DNA of 64,000 nucleotides from Microbispora triticiradicis (GCA_003260025.2 QFZU02000027.1:62001-126000); one strand, 5' to 3'; shown: positions 25,280-36,144, counted from the first letter of the stretch. The notes: generated from the sequence alone by a model not told the origin. Translations and numbers: made by a program.

Positions 25280-25885
25280 ATGACGGCACAGCACGGCACG
25301 ACTCCCGGCACGAGACGCCGCAGCGAGGCCTCGCGGCGGGCCATCCTCACCGCGGCGTTCGAACTCGTCGGCGAGGTCGGCTACGCGAAGCTGAGCATCG
25401 AGGGGATCGCCGCCCGGGCCGGGGTCGGCAAGCAGACCATCTACCGCTGGTGGCCCTCCAAGGGAGCGGTCCTCTTCGACGCGTTCCTGATGCTCAGCGA
25501 GGGCGAGGGCGATTCGCCGGCGCTGCCCGACACCGGCGACCTGGAGGCCGACCTGAAGACGGTCCTGCGCGCCACGGTCGCCGAGCTGAACGACCCGCGG
25601 TACGACGAGCCCATGCGCGCGCTCAACACGGAGATCCCGCACGACCCCGCGCTCGCCGCGGCCTACGCCGAACGGCTCGACCGGCCGATGAAGGAGCTGA
25701 AGAAGCAGCGGCTGCGCAGCGCGCAGCGGGCCGGGCAGCTGTCCGGCGATCTGGACCTGGACGTCGCGATCGAGATGCTGTGGGGACCGCTGCTCAACCG
25801 GTGGCTCCAGCGCAGCGGCCCGCTCACTCCCGAGTACGCCGACACGGTCGTGGAGACCGCGCTCAAGGGGTTGCGCCCGCGTTAG
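25280..25885 (+). CDS. TetR-family transcriptional repressor
   Basis: Repressor of 201 residues. The N-terminal HTH is SRRAILTAAFELVGEVGYAKLSIEGIAARAG followed by VGKQTIYRWWPSKGAVLFDAF, the classical TetR_N pattern with YRWWPSK as in AcrR/TetR_C_16-like proteins. The C-terminal part is helical and presumably binds a small ligand. Two palindromes precede it in the divergent gap with the SDR gene. It likely represses both itself and the SDR. Confidence 0.94.
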   Translation: MTAQHGTTPGTRRRSEASRRAILTAAFELVGEVGYAKLSIEGIAARAGVGKQTIYRWWPSKGAVLFDAFLMLSEGEGDSPALPDTGDLEADLKTVLRATVAELNDPRYDEPMRALNTEIPHDPALAAAYAERLDRPMKELKKQRLRSAQRAGQLSGDLDLDVAIEMLWGPLLNRWLQRSGPLTPEYADTVVETALKGLRPR

Positions 25886-25895
25886 AGGCGCGCGG

Positions 25896-26858
25896 TCACG
25901 CGGGACCGGTGGTGGGGGTGGTCGCGGGCGAGGGAAGCGGAGTGGGCTCGGGAGGCGGGCCGAGGGTGGCCGTCGCCGTCCACGCGGCCGCGTAGAGGAT
26001 CACCCGGGCCGACAGGTTGATCCACAGCAGCAGCCCCACGACCACCGCGAACGTGCCGTACACGGGGTTGTGCAGGGTGCTGGAGAGGATCAGCGCGGCG
26101 AGCTGCTTCAGCACCCCGAATCCGACCGCGCCCAGCAACGCGCCCTTGAGCACGACGAGGAACGGCTGCCCCGGTTTGGCCAGCCAGCCGAGGATGACCA
26201 GGAAGAGCAGCAGGTCGGCGACGAGGCTCGCGGCCACCCCGGCGAGCCAGACGCCGAGACCGGCGAGTGGTGAGGAGCCGAGGCCGAGCCAGCCGGCGAC
26301 CGTGCTCGTGGCCCCGGTGGCGAAGCCGCTCGCGATCACCGAGGCGAGCAGGACGACACCCATGAGCACGAGCGCGACGAGGTCGCGCAGCTTGCCGACG
26401 AAGTAGTTGAGCGGCGGCTCGCAGGTCATCCAGACGGTGCGCAGGGCCCCGCGCAGCGCGTCCATCGCGCCCAGGCCGGCGTAGACCAGGCCGAGCAGGC
26501 CGATGAGCCCGGCCCGCGCCCGCGCCCCGGCGAGCTGGTCGATGTGCAACTGCCCGGCGAGCCCGGGAAGCTGGCTGTTGATCGCCTCCGTGAGCGTGGC
26601 GAGCGCGTCCGGGCGGATCGTCACGACGTACCCGAACAGCGCGAAGGCCAGTGCGATCAGCGGGAAGAACGACAGGAACGCGAAGTAGGTGATGGCGCCG
26701 GCCAGCCGGTCGCCCGTCTGCACCTGGTAGCGCTGCACGGTCCGGATGAGGTGGTCGAGCGCGCGGAAGCGGATCCGGTTGCGCTCGATCCACACTCGGC
26801 CCGTCGCCTTGACCGCGTCCACCCGCCGGGTGACCTGCTCGACGATCCCCAACCTCAT
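25896..26858 (-). CDS. YihY/BrkB-family membrane protein
   Basis: Integral membrane protein of 320 residues with about six helices. QVQTGDRLAGAITYFAFLSFFPLIALAFALFGY contains the YihY/BrkB family pattern (Y-F-A-F-L-S-F-F-P). KPGQPFLVVLKGALLGAVGFGVLKQLA and FAVVVGLLLWINLSARVILYAAAW follow in the order seen in the family. Function is unclear; despite the old name it is not an RNase BN. It is followed closely by trpS on the same strand. Confidence 0.9.
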   Translation of the reverse strand: MRLGIVEQVTRRVDAVKATGRVWIERNRIRFRALDHLIRTVQRYQVQTGDRLAGAITYFAFLSFFPLIALAFALFGYVVTIRPDALATLTEAINSQLPGLAGQLHIDQLAGARARAGLIGLLGLVYAGLGAMDALRGALRTVWMTCEPPLNYFVGKLRDLVALVLMGVVLLASVIASGFATGATSTVAGWLGLGSSPLAGLGVWLAGVAASLVADLLLFLVILGWLAKPGQPFLVVLKGALLGAVGFGVLKQLAALILSSTLHNPVYGTFAVVVGLLLWINLSARVILYAAAWTATATLGPPPEPTPLPSPATTPTTGPA

Positions 26859-26913
26859 CGCGGTTGTCTACCCCGCGGAGCGGGCTCGATGCCTGCTCGC
26901 GCGGGCGTGCCGG

Positions 26914-27927
26914 TCAGTCGAGGGGCGGGGACGGCAGCAGGCCGAGGCGCTCGCGCACCTGGGCCATCGTCTCGCGGGCCACCGCCCGGGCCCGGGCCGC
27001 GCCCGCGACCAGCAGCCGGTCGAGCTCGGCCTCGTCGGCCAGCAGCTTCTCCGTACGCTCGCGGATCGGGGCGAACGTCTCGATGACCGCCTCGGCGACC
27101 TCCTTCTTGAAGGTGCCGTAGCCCTGCCCGGCGAACCGGGCCTCCAGCTCGGGGATCGGCGTGCCGGTCAGCGCGGAGTGGATCCGCAGCAGGTTGGTGA
27201 CGCCGGGCTTGTTCTCCTCATCGGCGACGACCTCGCTGCCGGTGTCGGTCACCGCGCGCATGATCTTCTTGCGCAGCGCGTTCGGCTCCTCCAGGACGTC
27301 GATGATGCCCTGCGGGCTCGACGACGACTTGGACATCTTCGCAGTCGGGTCCTGGAGGTCGGTGATCTTCTCGACCTCCTTGAGGATGTAGGGGTTCGGC
27401 ACCTTGAAGGTCGGGCCGTAGCGGCTGTTGAAGCGCTGCGCGAGGTCGCGGCTGAGCTCCAGGTGCTGCTTCTGGTCCACGCCCACCGGCACCTGGTCGG
27501 CCTGGTAGATCAGGATGTCGGCCGCCTGGAGGATCGGGTAGGTGAACAGGCCGACTCCGGCCGAGCTCTCGCCGTACCTGGCGGACTTGTCCTTGAACTG
27601 GGTCATCCGCCCGGCCTCGCCCATGCCGGTCTGGCAGATGAGATACCAGGCGAGCTCGCTGTGCTCGCGTACGTGGCTCTGGGCGAACACCGAGGCGCGC
27701 TCCGGATCGAGGCCCGCCCCGAAGAGCTGGGCGGCGGCGACCCTGGTGCGGCGGCGCAGCTCCTCCGGCTTCGGGGAGACCGTCAGCGCGTGCAGGTCGG
27801 CGATGAAGAAGAAGGCCTCGTGGGTGTCCTGCAACGCGACGTACTGCCGGACGGCACCGAGGTAGTTCCCCAGGTGGAACGAGTCGGCGGTGGGCTGGAT
27901 GCCGGACAGGACGCGAGCGAGAGCCAT
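26914..27927 (-). CDS. trpS: tryptophanyl-tRNA synthetase
   Basis: Class I aminoacyl-tRNA synthetase of 337 residues that charges tRNA-Trp. The HIGH-like motif is [14 protein letters not shown] near residue 20, and the KMSKS motif is [11 protein letters not shown] near residue 196. [11 protein letters not shown] at the start and [13 protein letters not shown]-like [15 protein letters not shown] are characteristic of TrpRS. It sits between the CNNM-like gene upstream and the YihY-like gene downstream, all on the minus strand. Confidence 0.97.
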   Translation of the reverse strand: MALARVLSGIQPTADSFHLGNYLGAVRQYVALQDTHEAFFFIADLHALTVSPKPEELRRRTRVAAAQLFGAGLDPERASVFAQSHVREHSELAWYLICQTGMGEAGRMTQFKDKSARYGESSAGVGLFTYPILQAADILIYQADQVPVGVDQKQHLELSRDLAQRFNSRYGPTFKVPNPYILKEVEKITDLQDPTAKMSKSSSSPQGIIDVLEEPNALRKKIMRAVTDTGSEVVADEENKPGVTNLLRIHSALTGTPIPELEARFAGQGYGTFKKEVAEAVIETFAPIRERTEKLLADEAELDRLLVAGAARARAVARETMAQVRERLGLLPSPPLD

Positions 27928-27989
27928 GGGGCAATTCTGTCAGGACTCCCGGGCTGCCCGCGACACGCGCGCCGGGCCCCGGACGGCCG

Positions 27990-29315
27990 TCAGACGGTCG
28001 CGGCCGGGGGCTCTTCGGCGGAGCCCTCCTCCGCGGGGGGATTGCGGGTGACGCGGACGCGGGAGACACGGCGGCCGTCCATCTCGGTCACGGTCAGCGT
28101 GACGCCCGGCGCCTCCGCGACCTCGCCGCGCTGCGGCAGGTGACCGAGGAAGGCCATGACGTAGCCGCCCAGCGTCTCGTACGGCCCGCCGGGCAGCCGC
28201 ACCGCCGTCTGCGCGTGGAACTCGTCCAGGTTGACCAGCCCGTCGACCTCCACGTCACCGGCGATCACCCGTACGGCGTCGCCGCTCTCGTCGTACTCGT
28301 CGCGGATGTCGCCGACGAGCTCCTCGACCAGGTCCTCCAGCGTCACGATGCCGTCGGTGCCGCCGTACTCGTCCACCACGATGGCGAGGTGGTGGCCCTC
28401 GTCGCGCATCTCGGCGAGCGTGGCGAGCACCCGCTTGCTGGCCGGCACGAGCTTGACCGGCCGGATCGGCACGACCTCGCTGATCGGCTCCAGCCGCCCG
28501 GTCCTGACCGGGTCGAGCAGGTCCCGTACGTGGACGAACCCGATGACGTCGTCGTAGGTGTCGCGGTAGACCGGGAAACGGGAGTGCGGCATGGCGGCGG
28601 CGAGCACCGCGGCCTCGGCGAGCGGCGTGTCCGCGGCCATGAACTCGACCTCGGTGCGGGGCAGCATGACCTCCCTGAGCTGGCGCTTGCCCGCCGCGAA
28701 CACCTCGGCGATCACGTCGCGCTCGTCCTGCGTGAGTTCCTTGTGCCCCACGACCATGTCGCGCAGTTCCTCGGTCGTCATGGCCGCCCTGTCGGCGGAC
28801 GGGTTGCCGCCCACCAGCCGTACGATGCCGTTGGTCGACTTCGACAGCGCCCAGATCACCGGCCGCGACAGCGTGGCGATCCGGTCGAGCAGCGGGGCGG
28901 TCATGAGCGACAGGCTCTCCGCCCGCTGACGGCCGAGCCGCTTGGGCGCGAGCTCGCCGAGCACGAGCGTGACGTACGAGATGGCGAGCGTGACTGTCAC
29001 GAAGGCGGCGGGCGCGGCCACGTCCGGCCGCAGGCCCCACCCCTCCAGGACCGGGGCGAACTCCGGGCCCAGCGCGTCGGCGCCGAGGGCGGCCGACAGC
29101 ACGGTCGCCACCGTCACGCCGACCTGGATGGCGGACAGGAAGCGGTTAGGGTCGCGGGCGAGCTTCTGCACCCGCGCGCCGCGGCGTCCCTCGCGGCTCA
29201 GACGGCGGATCTGGCTCTCCCGCAGGGAGACCATCGCCATCTCGGCCGCCGCGAAGAACCCGCCGATCAGGATGAATATGAGGACCAGGGCGATGGTCAC
29301 CGCGACGTTGCTCAC
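27990..29315 (-). CDS. CNNM/CorC-like (hemolysin C family) membrane protein
   Basis: Protein of 441 residues: N-terminal DUF21/CNNM transmembrane domain (about 1-200; ILIGGFFAAAEMAMVSLRES is typical), a CBS pair (about 215-340; VHVRDLLDPVRTG and VLATLAEMRDEGHHLAIVVDEYGGTDGIVTLEDLVEELVGDI), and a C-terminal CorC_HlyC domain ending LTVTEMDGRRVSRVRVTRNP. The family transports or senses divalent cations such as Mg2+/Co2+ and often binds ATP-Mg in the CBS pair. The start is GTG 29315. It is divergent from galE. Confidence 0.93.
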   Translation of the reverse strand: MSNVAVTIALVLIFILIGGFFAAAEMAMVSLRESQIRRLSREGRRGARVQKLARDPNRFLSAIQVGVTVATVLSAALGADALGPEFAPVLEGWGLRPDVAAPAAFVTVTLAISYVTLVLGELAPKRLGRQRAESLSLMTAPLLDRIATLSRPVIWALSKSTNGIVRLVGGNPSADRAAMTTEELRDMVVGHKELTQDERDVIAEVFAAGKRQLREVMLPRTEVEFMAADTPLAEAAVLAAAMPHSRFPVYRDTYDDVIGFVHVRDLLDPVRTGRLEPISEVVPIRPVKLVPASKRVLATLAEMRDEGHHLAIVVDEYGGTDGIVTLEDLVEELVGDIRDEYDESGDAVRVIAGDVEVDGLVNLDEFHAQTAVRLPGGPYETLGGYVMAFLGHLPQRGEVAEAPGVTLTVTEMDGRRVSRVRVTRNPPAEEGSAEEPPAATV

Positions 29316-29476
29316 GTCAGTTGTCCGTTCGGGTGTCAGGCATGCCGGCCGGTCGCCGCGATCTCCGCGGCTCGCAGTGATTGCGGTACTGGTGGCATTT
29401 AACCCGCTCCTCAGGGGAAGCGCGTAAGCTAGGTCCCGGGCCTACATAATCAAACACTTTTGAACAGGAGTACACA

Positions 29477-30430
29477 GTGAAGCTGCTGGTTACTGGTGGA
29501 GCGGGGTACATCGGCAGCGTCGTGGCGGCGCAACTCCTGGAGCGCGGGCACGAGGTCACGGTGCTCGACGACCTGTCGACCGGGCACGCCGACGCGGTGC
29601 CGCCCGGCGCCTCGTTCGTGCAGGCGTCGATCACCGAGGCCGCGGGGGTGCTCTCCGAGGGGTGCGACGCCGTGCTCCACTTCGCCGCCAAGTCGCTGGT
29701 GGGCGAGTCGGTGGAGCGGCCCGGCCTGTACTGGTCGAACAACCTCGGCGGCACGCTGGCGCTGCTCGACGCCATGCGGCGCACGGGGGTGGACCGGATC
29801 GTCTTCTCCTCCACCGCCGCGACGTACGGCGAGCCGGAGCGCACGCCCATCGTGGAGACCGACCCGACCCGGCCCGGCAACCCCTACGGCGCGTCCAAGC
29901 TCGCCGTGGACACCGCGCTGACCGCCTTCGCCGGCCTGTACGGCCTGGGCGCGGTCAGCCTGCGCTACTTCAACGTGGCCGGAGCGTACGGCGAGTATCG
30001 CGAGCGGCACGCGGTCGAGACCCATCTGATCCCCAACATCCTGAAGGTGGCGCTCGGCGAGCGGGAGTCGGTGAGCGTGTTCGGCACCGACTACCCCACC
30101 CCGGACGGCACCTGCGTCCGCGACTACGTCCACGTCACGGATCTCGCGGTGGCCCACCTGCTCGCCCTGGACGCCTGCGCGCCCGGGGAGCACCGGATCT
30201 ACAACCTGGGCAGCGGCAGCGGCTTCTCGGTGAAGGAGGTCGTCGAGGTGTGCCGGGAGGTGACCGGGCACCCCATCCCGGTGACCACCGCCCCGCGCCG
30301 CCCCGGCGACCCGGCCGTCCTGGTCGCGTCACCGGAGAAGATCCAGCGCGAGCTCGGCTGGAAGCAGGCGCACGGCTCCCTGCGCGACATGGTCGCCGAC
30401 GCCTGGGCCTCCTGCGCCAAGCCCGCCTGA
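29477..30430 (+). CDS. galE: UDP-glucose 4-epimerase
   Basis: NAD-dependent extended SDR of 317 residues interconverting UDP-glucose and UDP-galactose. [17 protein letters not shown] is the NAD-binding GxxGxx[13 protein letters not shown] holds the catalytic serine/threonine region; [11 protein letters not shown] has the YxxxK pair; and [16 protein letters not shown] is the GalE-specific stretch. GTG 29477 is preceded by AGGAG. It stands alone between the divergent CNNM gene and the convergent DUF11-like gene. Confidence 0.94.
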   Translation: MKLLVTGGAGYIGSVVAAQLLERGHEVTVLDDLSTGHADAVPPGASFVQASITEAAGVLSEGCDAVLHFAAKSLVGESVERPGLYWSNNLGGTLALLDAMRRTGVDRIVFSSTAATYGEPERTPIVETDPTRPGNPYGASKLAVDTALTAFAGLYGLGAVSLRYFNVAGAYGEYRERHAVETHLIPNILKVALGERESVSVFGTDYPTPDGTCVRDYVHVTDLAVAHLLALDACAPGEHRIYNLGSGSGFSVKEVVEVCREVTGHPIPVTTAPRRPGDPAVLVASPEKIQRELGWKQAHGSLRDMVADAWASCAKPA

Positions 30431-30502
30431 GCCGCCCGGGCCGGCGGCCCGCGTGGTCGGCGGGCGGCGTTATCGGCGGGCGGTGACGGCTCGGACGGCC
30501 GG

Positions 30503-31354
30503 TCAGGCGCGGCGCAGGGCCACGCGCATGCTGGCCTGGTTGTTGGCCGGGCGGCGGTCGCCGAACCGGCGCGAGTAGACGGTGGCCATCGTCGCCACGG
30601 CGCGCGAGGCCCGGGACGGCACCCGGAAGACCAGCTTGAGCAGCCCCCGCGACCCCGACCTGATCGGCGGCAGCGAGCAGCCGACGAACTGGCGGTTCCG
30701 GTGGCAGCGCGCCCCGGTCGCCGACAGGAGCCGGGCCTCCTGCGGCTGGAAGAACACGTAGGCGTCCCGGACGACCCGGGGCCCCCGGTTGCGCACCTCC
30801 GCCCGTACGGCGAACCAGTGCCCGGGACGGGTGTACCGGGTGGAGGAGCTGAACCGCATGGCCAGGTCGGCGCCCTCGTCGACCCTGGTCACCGTCTCGG
30901 CCGTGTTGTCGGTCTCGTCGTCGTCCAGCACCTCGGAGGTCAGGTCGGCCCGCGCGCGGAGGGGTCCGTGCGCGCCCGGCCGGATCATGCCCGTGATCGT
31001 CATGTCCCCCGAGCCGCCGGGCAGGACGTCGTCGGAGGACCGGCAGACCACCTCGTTGCGGACGGAGCCGGGCCCGCACTCGGCCACGCCGACGTTCAGG
31101 ATCTGGAAGTCGCGGGGCAGCCGGACCCGCAGCGTCGGCAGCACCGCGTCTCCCGGGCCCTGGTTGTGCACGCTGACGTGGTAGGTCAGCGGCTGCCCGG
31201 GTTGCGCCACCTTCGGCGACGCGGTGATCCCGACCATGAGATCGGCGGTCCCCCACCGGCCCTGCGCCGGCGCCGCCCCCGGCGCGGCGAGCGCCGGGTG
31301 CGGCGTTCCGGCGACGAAGACACAGACCAAACCCGTGACGACCCTGCGACCCAT
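30503..31354 (-). CDS. secreted DUF11-like repeat protein
   Basis: Exported protein of 283 residues. A signal peptide (MGRRVVTGLVCVFVAGTPHPALA) is followed by two beta-sandwich repeats of the DUF11/CARDB type: about 35-150 (LMVGITASPKVAQPGQPLTYHVSVHNQGPGDAV) and about 150-275 (LAMRFSSSTRYTRPGHWFAVRAEVRNRGPRVV). Cysteine pairs in each repeat (AECGPG...EVVCRSS; ARCHRNRQFVGCSL) probably form disulphides. ATG 31354 has GGGGGAG upstream. Such domains sit in cell-surface proteins of actinobacteria; the function is unknown. Confidence 0.82.
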   Translation of the reverse strand: MGRRVVTGLVCVFVAGTPHPALAAPGAAPAQGRWGTADLMVGITASPKVAQPGQPLTYHVSVHNQGPGDAVLPTLRVRLPRDFQILNVGVAECGPGSVRNEVVCRSSDDVLPGGSGDMTITGMIRPGAHGPLRARADLTSEVLDDDETDNTAETVTRVDEGADLAMRFSSSTRYTRPGHWFAVRAEVRNRGPRVVRDAYVFFQPQEARLLSATGARCHRNRQFVGCSLPPIRSGSRGLLKLVFRVPSRASRAVATMATVYSRRFGDRRPANNQASMRVALRRA

Positions 31355-31450
31355 GCTGCTCCCCCGAAAGCGTGAGATCAATTCAATCGTCCGGGCGGTC
31401 CCCGCGACCGCCCGACACGCCGCGCGCGGCCCCGCCGGGGCGGGGTGATC

Positions 31451-32915
<1,465 letters not shown>

Positions 32916-32936
32916 ATACGGAGGTATAGTGGGGGC

Positions 32937-33473
32937 ATGTCCCTGCGCATCGCTCTCCTCGGCCTGCTGACCGCGTACGGCTCGGCGAGCGGCTACGACC
33001 TGGCCAAATCGTTCGAGAAGTCCGTGGCCCATGTCTGGCAGGCCGGCCACAGCCAGATCTATCCGGAGCTCGCCAAGATGGCGTCGGACGGGCTGGTGAC
33101 GGTCGAGGCGGAGGGCGCCCGGGGCCGCAAGATCTACACGATCACCGCGGAGGGCCGCGCCGAGCTGCGCGAATGGCTGCTCGGCCACGATCCCACGGGC
33201 CCGGCGCGCAGCGAGGTCGCGCTGCAGGCGTTCCTCGTCCCGCTGCTCGAAACTCCCGAGGCGGTGGCCGTGCTGGAGCGGTTGCGGGCCCACTCGGAAC
33301 GGAAGCTGGCGCAGCTGGAAGCCCTCTGGACGGCCAAGCACTCGGCGCCCATCCCGGAGGGGACGGCGCGGGTCAAGTTCGGCAATCTCGCCCTGGACCT
33401 CGGGATCCGGCAGACCCGCATGGTGCTCCAGTGGGCGGACGACGCCATCGCCGAGGTCCAGGCCCGGTCCTGA
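32937..33473 (+). CDS. PadR-family transcriptional regulator
   Basis: Repressor of 178 residues. The N-terminal PadR winged helix is LRIALLGLLTAYGSASGYDLAKSFEKS followed by VWQAGHSQIYPELAKMASDGLVTVEAEGARGRKIYTITAEGRAEL. The C-terminal Vir_act_alpha_C-like helical part (ALQAFLVPLLETPEAVAVLERLRAHSERKLAQLEALW) dimerises. ATG 32937 (MSLRIALLG) is chosen with GGAGGT and GGGGG upstream; an earlier in-frame start lies inside the operator. Probable target is the divergent MFS gene. Confidence 0.93.
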   Translation: MSLRIALLGLLTAYGSASGYDLAKSFEKSVAHVWQAGHSQIYPELAKMASDGLVTVEAEGARGRKIYTITAEGRAELREWLLGHDPTGPARSEVALQAFLVPLLETPEAVAVLERLRAHSERKLAQLEALWTAKHSAPIPEGTARVKFGNLALDLGIRQTRMVLQWADDAIAEVQARS

Positions 33474-33503
33474 AGCGCGCAGTCCTGAAGCGCGCAGTCC
33501 TGA
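33467..33503. repeat. 15-bp tandem duplication spanning the PadR stop codon
   Basis: GTCCTGAAGCGCGCA occurs at 33467-33481 and 33482-33496, followed by a partial third copy GTCCTGA. The 15-base period keeps frame, so the PadR stop TGA is followed by two further in-frame TGAs. Confidence 0.9.
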
Positions 33504-33524
33504 CGGCCGACGCGCGGGCCGGAC

Positions 33525-35936
33525 TCAGCGGCAGGAGAGCGGGGCCGGGGCCTTCCGTTCGGAGTCGAAGTCGACGTTGCCGAAGTGCTTGCGCAGCAGG
33601 CTCCGCATCGTGCCGTCGTCGTACAGGTCCTGGATCGCGCCCTCGACGGCCGCGCAGGTGCGCAGGTCGTTCCTGGGCAGGCCGACGGCGTACCGCTGGT
33701 CCCTCAGCCGCACGCCGAGCACCGACAGCTTCAGGCCCGTCTCCCTGTTCGCGAAGCCCGCGATGATCAGGTCGTCTCCGGGGACGGCGTCGACCTTTCC
33801 GCTGGTCAGCAGGTTCATGCACTCCGCGTAGTTGCCGGCCGGGACCTGCTCGACGTCCACCCTGCCCGCGACGAGGCGGGCCGTCGCGCTCCCGGCGGGC
33901 GCGCACATCCGGCGGCCGGCGAGGTCGTCGAGCCTCCTGACCCGCGAGCCGGCGAGCACCAGCAGGTCGGCGTGGGCCGTGTAGTACGGGCCCGCGAAGG
34001 TGACGGCGTCGTCGCGGTTGTCGTCGTAGGAGTACGTCGCGACGACCATGTCCACCACGCCTTCGGCCAGGGCCCGCACCCGTTCGCCGACGCCGATCCG
34101 GTGGAAGGTGATCCCGCTCGCGGGGACCTTGAGACGCCTGGCGATGTACGTGGCGAGGTCGACCTCGAACCCGCTGGGTCCCGTCCCCTGCTGCAGGGCG
34201 ACGCCCGGCAGGTCTCCGCGTACGCCGATGGTGAGCCGCCCGGTGCGCGCCACCTTGTCGAGCACGGACGTGAACGTGTGGCCGGGCCGGGGGCCGCTCG
34301 ACGACGAGGTTCCCGCCTCGCCGGTCTCGCCGCCGACGCCCGGGAGGAGGCCCATCCCGTTCGCGACGAGCACGCCCCCACCGGCCAGGACGGCGAGCAC
34401 GGCCGCGCACGCGGCGATCAGGAGGTTCCTGCGCCGGGACCGCCGGGACGGGGCCGGCCCGGGATCGTGCGGCTCCACCCGCCCCCCGCCGTGCCGCCCT
34501 GATCCGTGCGGCTCTGATCCGTGCGGACCCACCCCGTGCGGCCCCGAACCCTGGGGCCCTGATCCGTGCGGCTCTGATCCGTACGGCCCTGATCCGTGCG
34601 GTCCGGTCTTCGCGGGCCTGGGCGCGGGGGCGGCGGCACCCGCGTCCCCGCCCGCCCGCACGTCGGTGCTGACCGCGGGCGACAGGAACGCACGGGCCGC
34701 CTCGGTGTCCCAGGTTCCCACGCTCACCACGGGGCCCGTGGCGTCCTCGTAGCGGTCGCTCCAGGCCGCATCGCGGACCGGGTTGTGGGCCGGATCGTGA
34801 GCCGTGTTGCGGACCGGGTTGTGGGCCGGATCGTGAGCCATGTTGCGGGCCGGGTTGTGGGCCGCGTTGTGGGCCGCGTTGTGGGCACCGCTGGGAGGGC
34901 CGTACCGGCCTCCGCCGGCGGAGTCGCGCGGGCCGCTGCCGGCCGCCCCCGTGAACCGGTGCGGGCCGCTTCGGGCGTCGCCGCCGGACCCGCCGTGCTG
35001 CCCGCCGTACGAGCCGCCGTGCTGCCCGCCGGGATGAGGAGCCGCGCGTCCGGCGAAGGGCCTGGCCGCGGGATCGGCCGCGTGCGCGGCGCCCTCGGAG
35101 AGCACCGTCGTGGACGCGTCGCCCGACGCCGTACGGCCGAGCAGGCGCAGCAGGATCTGGTCGGCGGTCGGGCGCTCGTCCGGCGACTTGCGCAGGCACG
35201 CCCGCACCACCCCGGCGAGCGGCTCGGGCAGCGCCGAGGTGTCGATGTCGTGGTTCAGGATGCGGTTGAGCACGGCCGCGATCGAGTCACCGCCGAAGAC
35301 GACCGTGCCGGTCGCGGCGTACGCGATCGTCGAGGCCCACGAGAAGACGTCGGCGGGGGGCCCGACCTTGCCGCCGGAGATCTGCTCGGGAGCCATGTAG
35401 GCGGGCGTGCCGATCGCCCGGCTGGTGATCGTCGCGGTCGAGTCGAGGATGCGGGCGATGCCGAAGTCGACCACCCGGGGCCCGTCGACGGCGAGCAGCA
35501 CGTTGTCGGGCTTGAAGTCGCGGTGGACGATCCCCGCCTGGTGGATGGCGGTGAGCGCGGTGGCCGTGCCGACGGCCAGGCGCTCCAGCGCCGAGCCCGT
35601 CACCGTCCCCCGCTCCTCGACCGTCTCGCGCAGCGACCGCCCGTCGATGAACTCGCTCGCGATGTACGGCGTGTCGCCCTCCAGGTCGGCCGCCATGACC
35701 CGCGCGGTGCAGAAACTCGCCACCCGCTGGGCGGCCCGCAGCTCCCGGGCGAAGCGGGACCTGGCGACCGCGTCGCCGCTGAACTTCACGTGCAGCAGCT
35801 TCACCGCGGCCTGCTCGCCCGCCTGGTCCTCGCCGAGGTAGACCACGCCCTGGCCGCCCTCGCCGAGACGGCCGGACAGCACGAAGGGACCGAGCCGGGT
35901 CGGGTCCCCCGGTTGGAGCGGCGCGATCTGCGGCAT
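33525..35936 (-). CDS. transmembrane Ser/Thr protein kinase fused to an amino-acid-type solute-binding domain
   Basis: Receptor kinase of 803 residues. The cytoplasmic kinase (about 16-265) has GEGGQGVVYLG, K46 in AAVKLL, catalytic H138-RD in IVHRDFKPDN, D157-FG and AYMAPEQ, so it should be active. A 230-residue linker carries two low-complexity repeats (HN/PAHNPVR type, 352-389; GPHGS type, 445-484). One helix (about 504-526) crosses the membrane. Outside lies an SBP_bac_3-like domain (about 558-790; TGRLTIGVRGDLPGVALQ, GFEVDLATYIARRL, GVVDMVVATYSYDDNRDDAVTFAGPYY). Ligand binding (perhaps an amino acid) may control phosphorylation. Confidence 0.93.
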   Translation of the reverse strand: MPQIAPLQPGDPTRLGPFVLSGRLGEGGQGVVYLGEDQAGEQAAVKLLHVKFSGDAVARSRFARELRAAQRVASFCTARVMAADLEGDTPYIASEFIDGRSLRETVEERGTVTGSALERLAVGTATALTAIHQAGIVHRDFKPDNVLLAVDGPRVVDFGIARILDSTATITSRAIGTPAYMAPEQISGGKVGPPADVFSWASTIAYAATGTVVFGGDSIAAVLNRILNHDIDTSALPEPLAGVVRACLRKSPDERPTADQILLRLLGRTASGDASTTVLSEGAAHAADPAARPFAGRAAPHPGGQHGGSYGGQHGGSGGDARSGPHRFTGAAGSGPRDSAGGGRYGPPSGAHNAAHNAAHNPARNMAHDPAHNPVRNTAHDPAHNPVRDAAWSDRYEDATGPVVSVGTWDTEAARAFLSPAVSTDVRAGGDAGAAAPAPRPAKTGPHGSGPYGSEPHGSGPQGSGPHGVGPHGSEPHGSGRHGGGRVEPHDPGPAPSRRSRRRNLLIAACAAVLAVLAGGGVLVANGMGLLPGVGGETGEAGTSSSSGPRPGHTFTSVLDKVARTGRLTIGVRGDLPGVALQQGTGPSGFEVDLATYIARRLKVPASGITFHRIGVGERVRALAEGVVDMVVATYSYDDNRDDAVTFAGPYYTAHADLLVLAGSRVRRLDDLAGRRMCAPAGSATARLVAGRVDVEQVPAGNYAECMNLLTSGKVDAVPGDDLIIAGFANRETGLKLSVLGVRLRDQRYAVGLPRNDLRTCAAVEGAIQDLYDDGTMRSLLRKHFGNVDFDSERKAPAPLSCR
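34485..34604 (-). repeat. 15-bp repeats encoding GPHGS pentapeptides
   Basis: About eight imperfect 15-base units inside the receptor-kinase gene encode G-P-H/Y/Q-G-S/V repeats just before the transmembrane helix. They are in frame, likely disordered, and could vary in number between strains. Confidence 0.85.
34770..34883 (-). repeat. 12-bp repeats encoding AHNP/PVRN tetrapeptides
   Basis: Imperfect 12-base units encode runs such as AHNA, AHNP and ARNM, then AHDPAHNPVRNT twice. They lie in the cytoplasmic linker of the receptor kinase (residues 352-389). The larger 36-base unit covering DPAHNPVRNTAH is nearly duplicated. Confidence 0.85.
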
Positions 35937-36081
35937 CCCCGTTCCCCACGATTCGGCAAAGTACCGGCCAGCAGAACTTTACGGCCCCCGCGCGGCGCTT
36001 CCGGTTCCCGATACCACGCCGTGACGTCAGGAAGTCGTGACAATGCGGCGAGCGGTCCCCATCCCCAAGTGACCGAAAAGG

Positions 36082-36106
36082 GCCGCCCGGAATGTCTCCG
36101 GGCGGC
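36082..36106 (-). terminator. intrinsic terminator after the deaminase-like gene
   Basis: Perfect 10-bp stem GCCGCCCGGA / TCCGGGCGGC with a 5-base loop, followed on the minus strand by CCTTTTCGG. It lies 39 bases after the stop at 36145. Confidence 0.8.
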
Positions 36107-36144
36107 TCCCCCTCCTGCCGGGCGGCGGGCGAGCGGCGGCCGGG

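Noticed and set aside
34485-34883. Regular repeats that might suggest a CRISPR-like array
   Set aside because: Periods are 12 and 15 bases, there are no spacers, and the repeats are in frame within the kinase gene.
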